The notes: a model not told the origin generated them from the sequence alone. A stretch of DNA of 64,000 nucleotides from an uncultured Ruminococcus sp. (GCF_947301925.1 NZ_CAMYUE010000001.1:372001-436000); one strand, 5' to 3'; shown: positions 27,861 to 37,104, counted from the first letter of the stretch. A program made the numbers and translations.

Positions 27861-28308
27861 TTCCAACCTCTTTTTTTATATATTGCGATAATTTTTTTAT
27901 ACTATCTTCAATATATGTAATAATGATAGCATTAACTACCTTAAATGCTATTGCAAAAATAATTCCCCAGGTAGTTGATGTCAATGCACTTAAAAAATTC
28001 TTTTGGGAATTATCAATTTCATTTTCACTCCACATATCTAAAAGCAAAAGCGCTTTCACAGTACCATACATACCTAAAAGAGGAAAAATAGAAATAATTG
28101 TTATGAAAACAGTATAAAAAATGCTTAAAATATAATAATTTGCCTCTACACTTTTTTTGTTCTTATCAGTAGAATAGTCGATTTTTTTTGTTACAAAACT
28201 CAATACAAATGAAATAACTCCACAGACTAATGCAATTATCGCCCACCACAGTATATAACTATCATTTGAAGTTATACTGTCCCATAATTTTGACCAGAAG
28301 CTCATCAT
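27847..28308 (-). CDS. MotA/TolQ/ExbB proton channel family protein
   Basis: A 153-residue protein with three transmembrane helices (~residues 18-39, 58-80, 115-140). The family block LLGMYGTVKALLLLD ... LSALTSTTWGIIFAIAFK contains the conserved L-L-G-x-x-G-T-V and the S/T-rich helix that lines the channel. It is shorter than ExbB and lacks the large MotA cytoplasmic loops. The start at 28308 has GAGGTGATA before it. It is the first gene of a three-gene operon with its own promoter and terminator; the region is more AT-rich than its neighbours. Confidence 0.8.
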   Translation of the reverse strand: MMSFWSKLWDSITSNDSYILWWAIIALVCGVISFVLSFVTKKIDYSTDKNKKSVEANYYILSIFYTVFITIISIFPLLGMYGTVKALLLLDMWSENEIDNSQKNFLSALTSTTWGIIFAIAFKVVNAIIITYIEDSIKKLSQYIKKEVGNEST

Positions 28309-28324
28309 TATCACCTCACAACTT

Positions 28325-28353
28325 ATTATACAGCATAAAAACGCAAAATGCAA
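28325..28353 (-). promoter_or_regulatory. Promoter of the ExbB/ExbD-like operon
   Basis: TTGCAT (28348-28353), 17 nt, TATAAT (28325-28330) on the minus strand, right before the ExbB-like gene. Confidence 0.75.
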
Positions 28354-28376
28354 GATTTTTACCCAAATTTGGCAAT

Positions 28377-28399
28377 AAAAAACTCCGCGCATTGCGGAG
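28377..28399 (-). terminator. Terminator of the flippase-like gene
   Basis: CTCCGC-GCATT-GCGGAG hairpin followed on the minus strand by TTTTTT. Confidence 0.8.
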
Positions 28400-28405
28400 C
28401 GGATA

Positions 28406-29464
28406 TCATTGTTCGTTTTTTTCTCTCTTTTCTTTCTTTATGTTCATGATATGAGCTGCGAAAGTGACTATCGCTCCGATAAGGAGTATCAGATAGAAGG
28501 TCAGGCCGCGGCTGATAAGGAGCGCAGGCTTTACCAGTGTATCTCCGAATATCCCGCTGAACGCCAGCAGGAAGCAGCCTTCGGATATTCCCGCTGCACC
28601 GGGCAGAGGAAGCATCTCCACCGCAACAGCAATTATTATCTGGAGCGTTAGTATATCAAAAAAGGTTGTGCCGCTGAGGCCATAGGCCTTGTATACTATC
28701 CATGTCACCGCAAAAAGGCATATCCTCTGGAGTGCCGTCATAATAAAAATCCTGAATACCACGGCAAGATTCTTTTTTATGTAGTCGGCGCCCATTGCGT
28801 AGGTATCGCATATCCTTATGATCTTTTCCGTGTACTTATCCTTATGTTTGCGCTTTATTACCCTGAGCTTGGACAAAAGGTGAACCGCCTTTATACCCAG
28901 TGCTCTTGCCCATATAGGCTTGATGAAAACAAGGAGCAGCAGTGATATGAAGATAAGATTCAGAGCAAAACCAAGAACGATGAGCCATTTCAGGTCACCT
29001 GCATATGTCCTGACTGTATCAAAATTGAATATCATAAACCCCAGTGCAAGCAGAATGAGCACGGATTTATACGCGATAGTTATAATAAGCATTATCAGCG
29101 TTGAATAGCCTATCTTTATCTTATCCTTTTTCATATGGTACATCTGCATTGGCTGGCCGCCTGTGGAGGACGGGGTGATATAGCTGAAAAAGAAGCCGAT
29201 AAATGAATACTTAAGGCACCTGAAAAAGCTGGTCTTCTGCTCAAGTATCCTTAGCATATAATGTATTATCACCGACTCTCCCGCCACAAACAATATGGCT
29301 GCGGCAGCGCCTCCCGCGATCCATAGAGGATCAGCGCTCCTGAGATCCCGTATGATCTCGGGCAGCTCCTGTTCCTTGAAGATCAGGCGCAGGGTAAGCA
29401 GAGTTATTATGAAGATAAGACCTATATTCAACACATATTTAAGTATTCTCTTTATTAATGTCAC
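28406..29464 (-). CDS. Lysylphosphatidylglycerol synthase-type membrane protein (UPF0104, flippase-like)
   Basis: A 352-residue protein with about eight transmembrane helices belonging to the LPG_synthase_TM/UPF0104 family, the same fold as the flippase half of MprF. Family motifs are SYITPSSTGGQPMQMYHM and VEMLPLPGAAGISEG. It probably moves lipids or lipid-linked sugars across the membrane; the substrate is not known. The chosen start is a GTG at 29464 preceded by a G-rich stretch; a later GTG is possible. A free-standing DUF2156 protein (the catalytic half of MprF) occurs at 15574 but is not linked in an operon. Confidence 0.82.
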   Translation of the reverse strand: MTLIKRILKYVLNIGLIFIITLLTLRLIFKEQELPEIIRDLRSADPLWIAGGAAAAILFVAGESVIIHYMLRILEQKTSFFRCLKYSFIGFFFSYITPSSTGGQPMQMYHMKKDKIKIGYSTLIMLIITIAYKSVLILLALGFMIFNFDTVRTYAGDLKWLIVLGFALNLIFISLLLLVFIKPIWARALGIKAVHLLSKLRVIKRKHKDKYTEKIIRICDTYAMGADYIKKNLAVVFRIFIMTALQRICLFAVTWIVYKAYGLSGTTFFDILTLQIIIAVAVEMLPLPGAAGISEGCFLLAFSGIFGDTLVKPALLISRGLTFYLILLIGAIVTFAAHIMNIKKEKREKNEQ

Positions 29465-29590
29465 CCCCGCGGTCTTGAAAGAGTATTATACAGTTACTTA
29501 TCTTAAATTATAGCATATCAATGTTCCATTGTCAACACAAATCCCCTTTTTACTACAATATTCCGCTTTTTGTACTGTTATACGCTCTCC

Positions 29591-29619
29591 TTGACAAAAG
29601 CGGTGATATAGACTATAAT
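29591..29619 (+). promoter_or_regulatory. Promoter for the MutS-like gene
   Basis: Consensus TTGACA (29591-29596), 17 nt, TATAAT (29614-29619). Confidence 0.8.
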
Positions 29620-29664
29620 TATATCATCCAATAACCATCAGAAAAACTGATTACGAGGTGAAAA

Positions 29665-31389
29665 ATGAAGGAAAAAGCCATTTTCAGCATACTATCTCCC
29701 CTGAATGAGGACACGGAATACAAGCAGCTTTCAACAACCTCCTGCCACGATCTGGGACTCGATACAATATGCAATGAACTGTCAGACGATCCCAAAGAGC
29801 GTAACCTCATTATGAATATAATTTCAAATATGACCTGCGATCCGAGGGTCGCAGAATACAGACAGGAGGTATTCAGCGATATACTCAAGCTTCCCGAGTT
29901 CAGGGAGCATATGTCAGAACTCTTTGACAAGTTTGAATTCATGCGGAACTTCGGCTCCGCTCACAGAGAAATGGACGAGAAACACAGTCTATGGCATCTC
30001 CTTCACAGACTTGACGAACTGAGTGACTACATAAAGTGCGTTGAAGCCATGCGTGAATGTCTTTCCGACGAAAGGATAACCTCCGAAGGCCTCACGAACT
30101 TCAGAAAGTATATCGAAACTTTATACAATGATGCCTGTTTTGCCGAAATGAAAAAGGATATCATAGAACTCAAGAAGAAAACCTATGATATCCAGAGCGT
30201 TACTATCGGTATCAATGTCAACGAACGCTTCGAGGCTGTAAGCATGGGACTTGTCTCCATCAACAACAAGCCCTTCAAGAAATCAGGTATCGTCAGCAAC
30301 TTTGCCGACGCTATCGCGTCTAAAAACAAGATACAAAGCGGTACCGACTGGGACGGAGATATGCGCTATCATCTTGTGGAAAAAGAACATACAGAAAGCG
30401 TCTTCAAATTCATTGAAAATCTGGGAGGCTTCATGGCCGTCAGAAATACGCCCTTTGTGGACGGAAGGATAAGATCTACTCTCGTTAACGCTCCCGACGG
30501 AAACGGTGTAAGCAGCTCCACATTCTATCTTGACGGCGTTCTTAACAAGATGCTGGATTCAATCGTAAGGAAGCTCCGGGATACCCTGTCCAAATATGCC
30601 GATATAGCAATAATCAACATATCACAGATCATTCCCGAATTCATTTACTATATCAGATTTGCGGAGTTTATCACCAGATACAGCAAAAAGGGCTTCACAT
30701 TCTCCGCTCCCGAGCTACTCAATCACGCAGACACCTCCATGGACACCAGGGACGCATACAATCTGAAGCTCGCTCTAAACTCGGAGAGCATGAAGGATAT
30801 AGTCGGCAACGATCTGATCTTCGACAAGGAGCACACGATCTATATCCTTACAGGCGCAAATCGCGGCGGCAAGACTACTATCACACAGGCAATAGGTCTT
30901 ATGTACGTTCTTGCACAGGGCGGTATCTCCGTACCTGCCGCATCATTCCGCTATCGTCCCGCTGACTGCGTATATACTCACTTCCCTGCCGACGAGGATA
31001 AGACAATGGATCTTGGCAGACTCGGTGAGGAATGTGTCAGATTCAGGGATATTTATTCGCAGTGTACCGAAAACAGCCTGCTTCTCCTTAACGAGACGTT
31101 TTCAACTACTTCATTCGAGGAAGGATATTATATCGCAAGAGACTCCGTCAAGGCTCTTTTACAGAAAAAGGTCAGAACGATATACAACACTCATATGCAC
31201 AAGCTGGCCTCCGACGCAGAGGAGCTCAGCAAAAATGCGGAAGGTGCCGGAATATCGTCACTTATAATGAAGAACGACAACGGCAAAAGGCTTTTCAAGG
31301 TGGAAGTCGGCGCTCCCGAGGGTTCTTCCTATGCAAGGGATATTGCAGAAAAATACGGCGTGACCTATGAAATGCTGACAAACAGCTAA
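29665..31389 (+). CDS. MutS-related ATPase
   Basis: A 574-residue protein with the MutS core and clamp-like helices (residues ~40-350) and the MutS domain V ATPase: Walker A LTGANRGGKTTITQA (~400), Walker B SLLLLNETFS, and the N-terminal motif of the second half VRTIYNTHMHKLA. The mismatch-recognition domain I (with the GxFYE motif) is absent, so it is not the mismatch-repair MutS but one of the MutS-like families of unclear role, possibly recombination or DNA-structure binding. GAGG lies upstream of the ATG. Single gene. Confidence 0.85.
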   Translation: MKEKAIFSILSPLNEDTEYKQLSTTSCHDLGLDTICNELSDDPKERNLIMNIISNMTCDPRVAEYRQEVFSDILKLPEFREHMSELFDKFEFMRNFGSAHREMDEKHSLWHLLHRLDELSDYIKCVEAMRECLSDERITSEGLTNFRKYIETLYNDACFAEMKKDIIELKKKTYDIQSVTIGINVNERFEAVSMGLVSINNKPFKKSGIVSNFADAIASKNKIQSGTDWDGDMRYHLVEKEHTESVFKFIENLGGFMAVRNTPFVDGRIRSTLVNAPDGNGVSSSTFYLDGVLNKMLDSIVRKLRDTLSKYADIAIINISQIIPEFIYYIRFAEFITRYSKKGFTFSAPELLNHADTSMDTRDAYNLKLALNSESMKDIVGNDLIFDKEHTIYILTGANRGGKTTITQAIGLMYVLAQGGISVPAASFRYRPADCVYTHFPADEDKTMDLGRLGEECVRFRDIYSQCTENSLLLLNETFSTTSFEEGYYIARDSVKALLQKKVRTIYNTHMHKLASDAEELSKNAEGAGISSLIMKNDNGKRLFKVEVGAPEGSSYARDIAEKYGVTYEMLTNS

Positions 31390-31390
31390 T

Positions 31391-31758
31391 AAAAAAGCTC
31401 TCTTTACCGTGGTGCTTATATAGGAGTTTATGCGTAATTATCGGGGAAAAACCTTTCTGAGGAAAGGTTCTTTCCCCGAACCCCTTTTCCAAAGACTTTA
31501 TAACTGAATTTAGCCCGTGCAGGGCGCTCTTCACAAAATGTGAAATCCGGTAATAACCGGGAAGCGCCCTGCACGGGCTAAATTTAATGCTAAAAGTTTT
31601 AGGAAGGGAGTTTGAGGGTGACTCCCCGCAGTGCGGGGAGATGTCACGCAGTGACAGAGGGGACGCGCCTCCGTCAGAGGAACCCTTTTTCAAAAGGGTT
31701 TCCCTCAATATCACCCACAAAGCTGCTATATGAGTATAGCGGTTAAGGGAGCTTTTTT
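31391..31758. repeat. Multi-hairpin intergenic element with terminal inverted repeats
   Basis: The 368-nt gap between convergent genes is filled by structured DNA. The outer ends match as imperfect inverted repeats of ~35 nt (AAAAAAGCTCTCTTTACCG at left against CGGTTAAGGGAGCTTTTTT at right). Inside are a hairpin 31441-31479 (TCGGGGAAA ... TTTCCCCGA), a perfect 22-bp inverted repeat 31507-31528/31563-31584 whose loop holds two more hairpins, CTCCCCGC-AGT-GCGGGGAG, TGTCAC-GCA-GTGACA, and an AACCCTTTT/AAAAGGGTT stem. No coding frame is credible. It looks like a non-autonomous repeat family. Confidence 0.65.
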
Positions 31759-31768
31759 ATTTATACTA

Positions 31769-34267
31769 TTATGCGGGAAGGTTGCCGATAAGTTTCAGCA
31801 GATACATCTGTATAGTAAGAGCATCATCGCTGGTGAGTCCGTCCTTGTTGCCGGTAACATCGCCGTTAGCCTTGCCCTGGCCGGTAAGATGGCGCTCATC
31901 TGATCCTGTAAGTCCGTACTTGTTGGGATTTGCAAGAGCCTGCATTATGAGTATTGCGTCGGCAAGCTCAACAGTTCCGTCACAGTTTGTATCTCCGGGA
32001 GTTACCATATCATAGGTAACATCGGGAGTTGATGTAGTTGTAGTAGTGGTGGTTGTTGAGGTCGTAGTCGTTGTGGTGGTAGTCTCTGTAACAGGACCAG
32101 AAACAGTTGATGACTTCTCCGTAAGAGTGAGAAGATATGTCAGAGGAGAATTCCAGTAAATAGTTATCTCGTTTGTGGAATAGCTCTCGGCATTATCAAT
32201 GAAGCACTTTGCAGCAGGATTGTCGCGGCAGTATGCCTTTGCTGCACTATCCTCGAGATTCTGGTTAACGCCGCCTGCAAGCATTCCCTTCATTGCCTTT
32301 CCTACAGCCATTGAAGGACGGTGGTGAGGATGCTCGGGAGATACTGTACCGTAGCCTGAAACAAAGCAGGTACCAACAGAGTTTGTACCGAGGAGATAAT
32401 TGAGCTGAGACTGTGCAGCCTTGCCATATGAAGCGTCATCGGTAAGCTGCTCAGCAATACCGCAGATTATACCTGCATTTGCAATGGTCATGTTACTGCC
32501 CCAGTTGTACTCTGTAAGAGCGTCGCCGTAGCTTGAAGCCTCTGAATTCTTTACAATATCGTCAGCCTGCTTTAGAACGGCAGCCTTTGCGTTCTTATAA
32601 ACTTCTGAATCCTTGTCGGCATTTTTCATTGTGAGTATAGCGATATTGCCGTAATCGCCCACTGTTGACCAGTCAAGACCTGTATATGCCTTGCTGACGC
32701 CTGCAAGATACTTCTCATCGCCTGTTGCGCGGTACATCTGTACAGCTGCCCAGTAACGCTCGTCCTTGTCTGTCCTGTCGCCGTATTCGCCTGTAACGAT
32801 CTCCTTGGGATTCTTGAACAGGAAATCAGGATTGGCTTCAAGCCATGCCCATGACTTTTCGGCAGCAGCCATACATTTCTCCGCGAAATCCTTGTCGTAC
32901 TTCTCATAGAATTCAGCTGCAAGAGCCATAGAAGCACAGAAATCGGCAGTTGCTGTCGAGCTGACGGGTGTTACATAAAGAGGAGCTGTCTCGGCAGTAG
33001 GCATTATATAGCCGGGGAATGTCTCGCAGCTTACCTTATGGTATGCACCGCCGTCAGCAGCCTGCATCTTCATCATCCACTCAAGCTCGAATCTTGCCTC
33101 GTCGAGCACATCGGGCACGTTGTTTCCGCTCTCGGGTATACCGATATTATCACCGTAAAGCTCTGGCTGATCCTGATACGCATAGAGCAGGTCTGCAACA
33201 GCCTTTGCAGCAGGAACCACATATCTTCCGTAGTCGCCTGCGTCATGCCAGCCGCCGCTGACGTCTATCTTTTCATTTGTTCCGTAGATAGTAGCTTCCT
33301 TTGTATGGCAGGCTTCATGGCCGAACTCCTCGTCCTCTACCTTTACGCCGCAGCGCTGGAGATAAAGCATTCTTACGCTGTCGTCGAGAAGGTTTGAATA
33401 AACCTTGTCGCCTATCTCAAATGTATAGGAGTTGTCAAGGCCTTCGCAGGAGATATAATACTTGCCTGCGTCCTTAACGCTTGAGAAGTCGCCTGTCCAG
33501 TCGGTCTCACCTGCTAATGTGTTGTTCTTTTCGTTTTCCAGCTTGCCCGTATAAACCTTTTCCTTGGTATCGGCATTTATAACGCTGAACTCTGTCTGAT
33601 CGGTTACATCGCGGAATACAGCCTTCTTTACAGCGTCGGGTCTGTAGCCCACCTGATTGATGTTTATGGAAGGTGCATAGGGTTTGCCTGCATTGTAATC
33701 AACATTGCTGTCTTCAACAAGCTCGAGAGATACGTTATCGATGTAGATAGTATGCTCTGGCAGAGGTCCCTCAAAATCCTCCTGGAGACCGCAGTTGAAT
33801 ACCAGCTTTGCCATGATATCGGTATCCTGCTTCATGGTGAACTGATAATCAATAGTTTTGGGTTCGGTGGAAAGTGCAAGACCCTTCCATGTATAGGACT
33901 GATATGTACCGCCGTTCTGCTGTATCATACCTTCGATGTATCTTCCGATATCCGAATAGATATCATACTTCAGACGATAAACGCCGTTCTTGTACAGCGG
34001 AACGATGTCGTAGAATACCTGTACAGAGTAGTTGAGCCTTCCGACATCCGAAATGGTAAGCGCAAGCTTTCCGTCCTCTGCATGAAGATTGCAGACGCCG
34101 CCGCTTTCCTTGTAGATGCCCCAGTCCTGGACACCGTTTTCAAAGTCGGAGTTTGTGATCATGTTCTTGCCTTTCTCAGCAGGATGCGCGGATAACGGTA
34201 CTGCGGTGACCATCATCGAGCAGGCTGCGATAGAAGCAATACACTTCTTCAGAACCTGTTTTTTCAT
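31769..34267 (-). CDS. Secreted family 9 endoglucanase with CBM4-like, Ig-like and dockerin modules
   Basis: An 832-residue cellulase. Signal peptide ~1-28; CBM4/9-like module ~36-190 (MITNSDFENGVQDWG to YIDNVSLELVE); Ig-like CelD_N domain ~198-285 (INQVGYRPDAVKKAVF); GH9 catalytic domain ~290-710 with SGGWHDAGDYGRYV (catalytic Asp pair), HHRPS, and the Glu acid in SYSTNEITIYWN; a threonine-rich linker ~722-750; a C-terminal dockerin ~756-832 with loops DTNCDGTVELAD and DVTGNKDGLTSDD. It hydrolyses beta-1,4-glucan outside the cell; the dockerin would attach it to a cohesin of a scaffoldin or surface protein. Own promoter. Confidence 0.95.
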   Translation of the reverse strand: MKKQVLKKCIASIAACSMMVTAVPLSAHPAEKGKNMITNSDFENGVQDWGIYKESGGVCNLHAEDGKLALTISDVGRLNYSVQVFYDIVPLYKNGVYRLKYDIYSDIGRYIEGMIQQNGGTYQSYTWKGLALSTEPKTIDYQFTMKQDTDIMAKLVFNCGLQEDFEGPLPEHTIYIDNVSLELVEDSNVDYNAGKPYAPSININQVGYRPDAVKKAVFRDVTDQTEFSVINADTKEKVYTGKLENEKNNTLAGETDWTGDFSSVKDAGKYYISCEGLDNSYTFEIGDKVYSNLLDDSVRMLYLQRCGVKVEDEEFGHEACHTKEATIYGTNEKIDVSGGWHDAGDYGRYVVPAAKAVADLLYAYQDQPELYGDNIGIPESGNNVPDVLDEARFELEWMMKMQAADGGAYHKVSCETFPGYIMPTAETAPLYVTPVSSTATADFCASMALAAEFYEKYDKDFAEKCMAAAEKSWAWLEANPDFLFKNPKEIVTGEYGDRTDKDERYWAAVQMYRATGDEKYLAGVSKAYTGLDWSTVGDYGNIAILTMKNADKDSEVYKNAKAAVLKQADDIVKNSEASSYGDALTEYNWGSNMTIANAGIICGIAEQLTDDASYGKAAQSQLNYLLGTNSVGTCFVSGYGTVSPEHPHHRPSMAVGKAMKGMLAGGVNQNLEDSAAKAYCRDNPAAKCFIDNAESYSTNEITIYWNSPLTYLLTLTEKSSTVSGPVTETTTTTTTTSTTTTTTTTSTPDVTYDMVTPGDTNCDGTVELADAILIMQALANPNKYGLTGSDERHLTGQGKANGDVTGNKDGLTSDDALTIQMYLLKLIGNLPA

Positions 34268-34312
34268 AATAATTCCCTCTCATTCCGTGGATATACCACA
34301 TTTTATACTTAT

Positions 34313-34341
34313 ATTCTATCAAATAGCAATGCTGAAATCAA
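34313..34341 (-). promoter_or_regulatory. Promoter of the GH9 cellulase gene
   Basis: TTGATT (34336-34341), 17 nt, TAGAAT (34313-34318). The rest of the 34268-34669 gap is AT-rich with short palindromes such as GTTATATAAC, which could be regulator sites; nothing further is recognised. Confidence 0.6.
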
Positions 34342-34593
34342 TAACATATAAAGTTTGTTATATAACATTTTGCGCATAACTTTTTGTGCTGCATAATTTT
34401 GCCATTATCATTGCCGAACCGCTGTAAATACAGCAATAATATATCATTATATTTTTGTTATCAGAAACAATATAACTTATTGCTTCTGAAATCCGCACAA
34501 TATGTAACAAAAGGTTATATATTATATCCGTTATGGATATCAGTCTGCTATTCAGATACGTAATTTGATAAACTGCTTTTTCACCCGCTTATG

Positions 34594-34622
34594 TTGCATT
34601 TATCATTTTTCTGTGATATAAT
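34594..34622 (+). promoter_or_regulatory. Promoter for the gene at 34670
   Basis: TTGCAT (34594-34599), 17 nt, TATAAT (34617-34622). Confidence 0.6.
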
Positions 34623-34669
34623 AGACTTGCAAATGCAATACTTCCCTATAAACATAAAGGAGTGATATA

Positions 34670-35086
34670 ATGTTAGCCGATAAGGATACATTTGATAAGA
34701 TCGAAAAATCACTTGCCAAGCAGGGCATAATCAAGGATTTTGAAAAGGAAAGCGGGAAAATAAAGGCACGAATGATGATAACGCTCGGAGAAGTCCCCGA
34801 TGAGCTCAGAGAACAGATCACCCTTGAGGACGGCGATCATTTCTTTATCGGTTCATTCGATATATTCGACACTTCCGTAGGTATAGTTTTCAATCCCAAG
34901 GAAAAAAAGGCTAAATCAGGAGTTTTTGTCAACGGTCAGGTTGACGGGGCAGCTGCTCCTTCCAACGAATGGCTGGAGACTTTTCTGCGTACACTCAGGA
35001 ACTACGTCAGAGCAGACGGCTCATTCGGAGTACCCATGTTCACCTTCTGCTCCAAAAATGACGACTTCACCATCGTCCCCTCTTAA
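34670..35086 (+). CDS. Hypothetical protein, 138 residues
   Basis: Not recognised. Soluble, mixed charge, starts MLADKDTFDKIEKSLAKQG, with no signal or membrane segment; predicted alpha/beta. It has AAGGAG before the ATG, a promoter and a good terminator, so it is a real single gene. It faces a SUFU-domain gene with which it shares the terminator region. Confidence 0.6.
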   Translation: MLADKDTFDKIEKSLAKQGIIKDFEKESGKIKARMMITLGEVPDELREQITLEDGDHFFIGSFDIFDTSVGIVFNPKEKKAKSGVFVNGQVDGAAAPSNEWLETFLRTLRNYVRADGSFGVPMFTFCSKNDDFTIVPS

Positions 35087-35103
35087 AGCAAGCAATAAAC
35101 ACA

Positions 35104-35133
35104 CGGCCGCTCATGAGAGCGGCTGTTTTATTT
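35104..35133 (+). terminator. Terminator of the 34670 gene
   Basis: GCCGCTC-ATGA-GAGCGGC followed by TGTTTTATTT. Confidence 0.75.
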
Positions 35134-35157
35134 GCATTATGTCATATTCCTGCGATG

Positions 35158-35820
35158 TCAGAGCACAGACGCCCTGTTGTAATCGGTAAGATCACTGCCC
35201 AGCCTTTCATAGAGCTCCGGAACCTTGATCTGCTTTTCCCTGAGAGCAAGAAGCTCTCTGTCAGTACAGCCGATGAACTCCACGAAGTCAACACGGCCGT
35301 TTGGAGTGCCGATAGACGGTATATCCGTATCAGCAACAGTAATAAAGCCGGTAAGACTGCTCTGCTGATGAAGGTCTATGCCCGTTGTCTGCCCTGTGTA
35401 GAGATACTCGTTAGCATAGAAGCACTCGCCATGCTCAAAGGTAAGCCTTGCGATCTTTTGCAGTATACCGCATATGCAGCGAAGCTCCCCTTCCTCATCG
35501 GAGGGTGAGATACAATCCTTCTTCAGCTTCAGTGTGAATTCCATTCCGTAGCCGCTGATCTCGGGATCATCGGTCTCCTTTTCAAATATCTCGCTGAGCC
35601 CGTATGTAACAAAATGATAATACTCCCCTGTTTCATAAATGCTTATTCCTGTAAGCGGATCGTCACCGCCCAGCTCCCAGGGTATAAGAACTCCGTAATG
35701 CTTAGGATCCTTCTGGTCGGGATAAATCTTCTCAAAAGCGGCTGTTATAGCGTCCCATCCCTTTGTATCGGTCTTTTCAAACTCTACAGTCTCATCTCCG
35801 TTGTTTTCAAACAGGCTCAT
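35158..35820 (-). CDS. Suppressor-of-fused (SUFU) domain protein
   Basis: A 220-residue protein of the bacterial SUFU-like family: GWDAITAAFEKIYPDQKDPKHYG near the N terminus and TYGLSEIFEKE, SGYGMEFTLKLK in the core. In bacteria these are often immunity-type or unknown proteins; no toxin gene is seen beside it. The start at 35820 (MSLFENNGD) has AAGGAG upstream, and the longer frame to 35931 is rejected. The gap 35821-36023 shows no gene. Confidence 0.8.
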   Translation of the reverse strand: MSLFENNGDETVEFEKTDTKGWDAITAAFEKIYPDQKDPKHYGVLIPWELGGDDPLTGISIYETGEYYHFVTYGLSEIFEKETDDPEISGYGMEFTLKLKKDCISPSDEEGELRCICGILQKIARLTFEHGECFYANEYLYTGQTTGIDLHQQSSLTGFITVADTDIPSIGTPNGRVDFVEFIGCTDRELLALREKQIKVPELYERLGSDLTDYNRASVL

Positions 35821-36023
35821 CTGCGTTTCACTCCTTATATATAATGTATAAAATATATCATAATATGCTTTATAACAATTATACATGAAAAAACTGATAT
35901 AGTCAACAATTTCCGTAATATAAAAAAGCATCAGCTGAGAATAATTCCCTACTGACGCTTTAATAAGGATAATATTTATCTCACAAGCTGAAATGTTGCA
36001 TTCAGAGATCAGCTATGATATAA

Positions 36024-36776
36024 TCATAGTGAGGCTTTTTTCAGTTTCAGACGTATCCTGTCCGTGATAAGAGCTATGAATTCAGAATTTGTCGGTCGTC
36101 CCCTGTAGCTGTCTACAGTGTACCCGAAGAATTCATTTATTACATCTGAATTGCCTCTGTCCCAGGCTATTTCTATTGCATGCCTTATGGCTCTTTCAAC
36201 TCTTGACGATGTTGTATCATATTTCTGAGCCACGCTCGGATAAAGAAGCTTGGTCACGCATTCCATAAGCCTCCCGTTTTCTACTGCGCAGAGTATGGCT
36301 GTACGCAGATAATGATAGCCCTTGATATGCGCCGGAACTCCCAGCTTCTGGATAACATCCGTGACAAGTATCTCCGTGTCGGCACAATCAGACTGAGGCG
36401 GCCTCTTACATATGGATTTTACAATTGACGGAAGCTCCTGAATATCAAAAGGCTTCGTAAGGAAATATGAAGCTCCGTTCTCAATAGCCTGTCTCTCGAT
36501 AAAGCTGTTGTCAATATCTGATACAACGATAAATGCCGGAACGCTTACAAGCGCTTCCCTTACCTGATCTATCAGCAGTATTGCGTCTGTATCAGGCATG
36601 GTAAGGTCAGCAATTACCACATCAGGCTTATCATTGAGAATGGAATCAAGTATCGCTCTGCCATTGTTTCTTCGGGTGTAAGCGATCATGCCGCTTTCCC
36701 TCAGCTTTGCTGCTACTTTTACTCCGTTTGATGCTGAATCGTCTCCGATCAATACTTTGATTCTTTCATTTTCCAT
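36024..36776 (-). CDS. spo0A: Sporulation response regulator Spo0A-like
   Basis: A 250-residue response regulator. The receiver domain has the acidic pair DD at ~13, the phosphorylation site in VVIADLTMPDTD (~residue 57) and the conserved K in FLTKPFD. The C-terminal effector domain is of the Spo0A type (HIKGYHYLRTAILCAVENG, LLYPSVAQKYDTTSSRVERAIRHAIEIAWDRG), which binds 0A boxes. Together with sigK it points to a spore-former lineage, whether or not the strain still sporulates. AGGAG lies upstream of the ATG. Confidence 0.92.
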   Translation of the reverse strand: MENERIKVLIGDDSASNGVKVAAKLRESGMIAYTRRNNGRAILDSILNDKPDVVIADLTMPDTDAILLIDQVREALVSVPAFIVVSDIDNSFIERQAIENGASYFLTKPFDIQELPSIVKSICKRPPQSDCADTEILVTDVIQKLGVPAHIKGYHYLRTAILCAVENGRLMECVTKLLYPSVAQKYDTTSSRVERAIRHAIEIAWDRGNSDVINEFFGYTVDSYRGRPTNSEFIALITDRIRLKLKKASL

Positions 36777-36810
36777 GATAGGACTCCTTTTCTTTTTTAC
36801 TACAATAACT

Positions 36811-36839
36811 ATTTTACATCATACGGAAAAGGAATACAA
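36811..36839 (-). promoter_or_regulatory. Promoter of the spo0A-like gene
   Basis: TTGTAT (36834-36839), 17 nt, TAAAAT (36811-36816) on the minus strand. Confidence 0.5.
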
Positions 36840-36977
36840 GGGGTATTTTCAACGCAAATTGTCGAAAATCAAGACAAAATGTTTTTTTGTATTTATTACT
36901 GATAGCATTATGTATCAAGCCATTTTGTTATAACATAATCCAATAATTGTAATAATATAAATTTATATCTTTTTCTA

Positions 36978-37006
36978 TTGACATGGCCCCGTGTTTGTAG
37001 TATAAT
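36978..37006 (+). promoter_or_regulatory. Promoter of the tRNA pair
   Basis: Consensus TTGACA (36978-36983), 17 nt, TATAAT (37001-37006), 13 nt before tRNA-Leu. Confidence 0.85.
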
Positions 37007-37019
37007 AGTAAAGTACTTT

Positions 37020-37104
37020 GCGAGTGTGCTGGAATAGGCAGACAGGCACGTTTGAGGGGCGTGTGTCGAAAGACGTATGGGTTCAAGTCCCATTACTCGC
37101 ACCA
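37020..37104 (+). tRNA. tRNA-Leu (GAG)
   Basis: Cloverleaf with 7-bp acceptor GCGAGTG/TACTCGC, anticodon loop TTGAGGG giving anticodon GAG, a long class II variable arm (TGTCGAAAGACG), T-loop GGTTCAAGTCC and encoded CCA. Confidence 0.95.

Noticed and set aside
26842-28308. Zorya anti-phage system
   Set aside because: ZorA needs a long cytoplasmic tail, and ZorC/ZorD or ZorE are absent; the channel protein here is only 153 residues.
31295-31720. Open frame across the multi-hairpin element
   Set aside because: Its codons are made by inverted repeats and it overlaps the MutS-like gene; no credible start.
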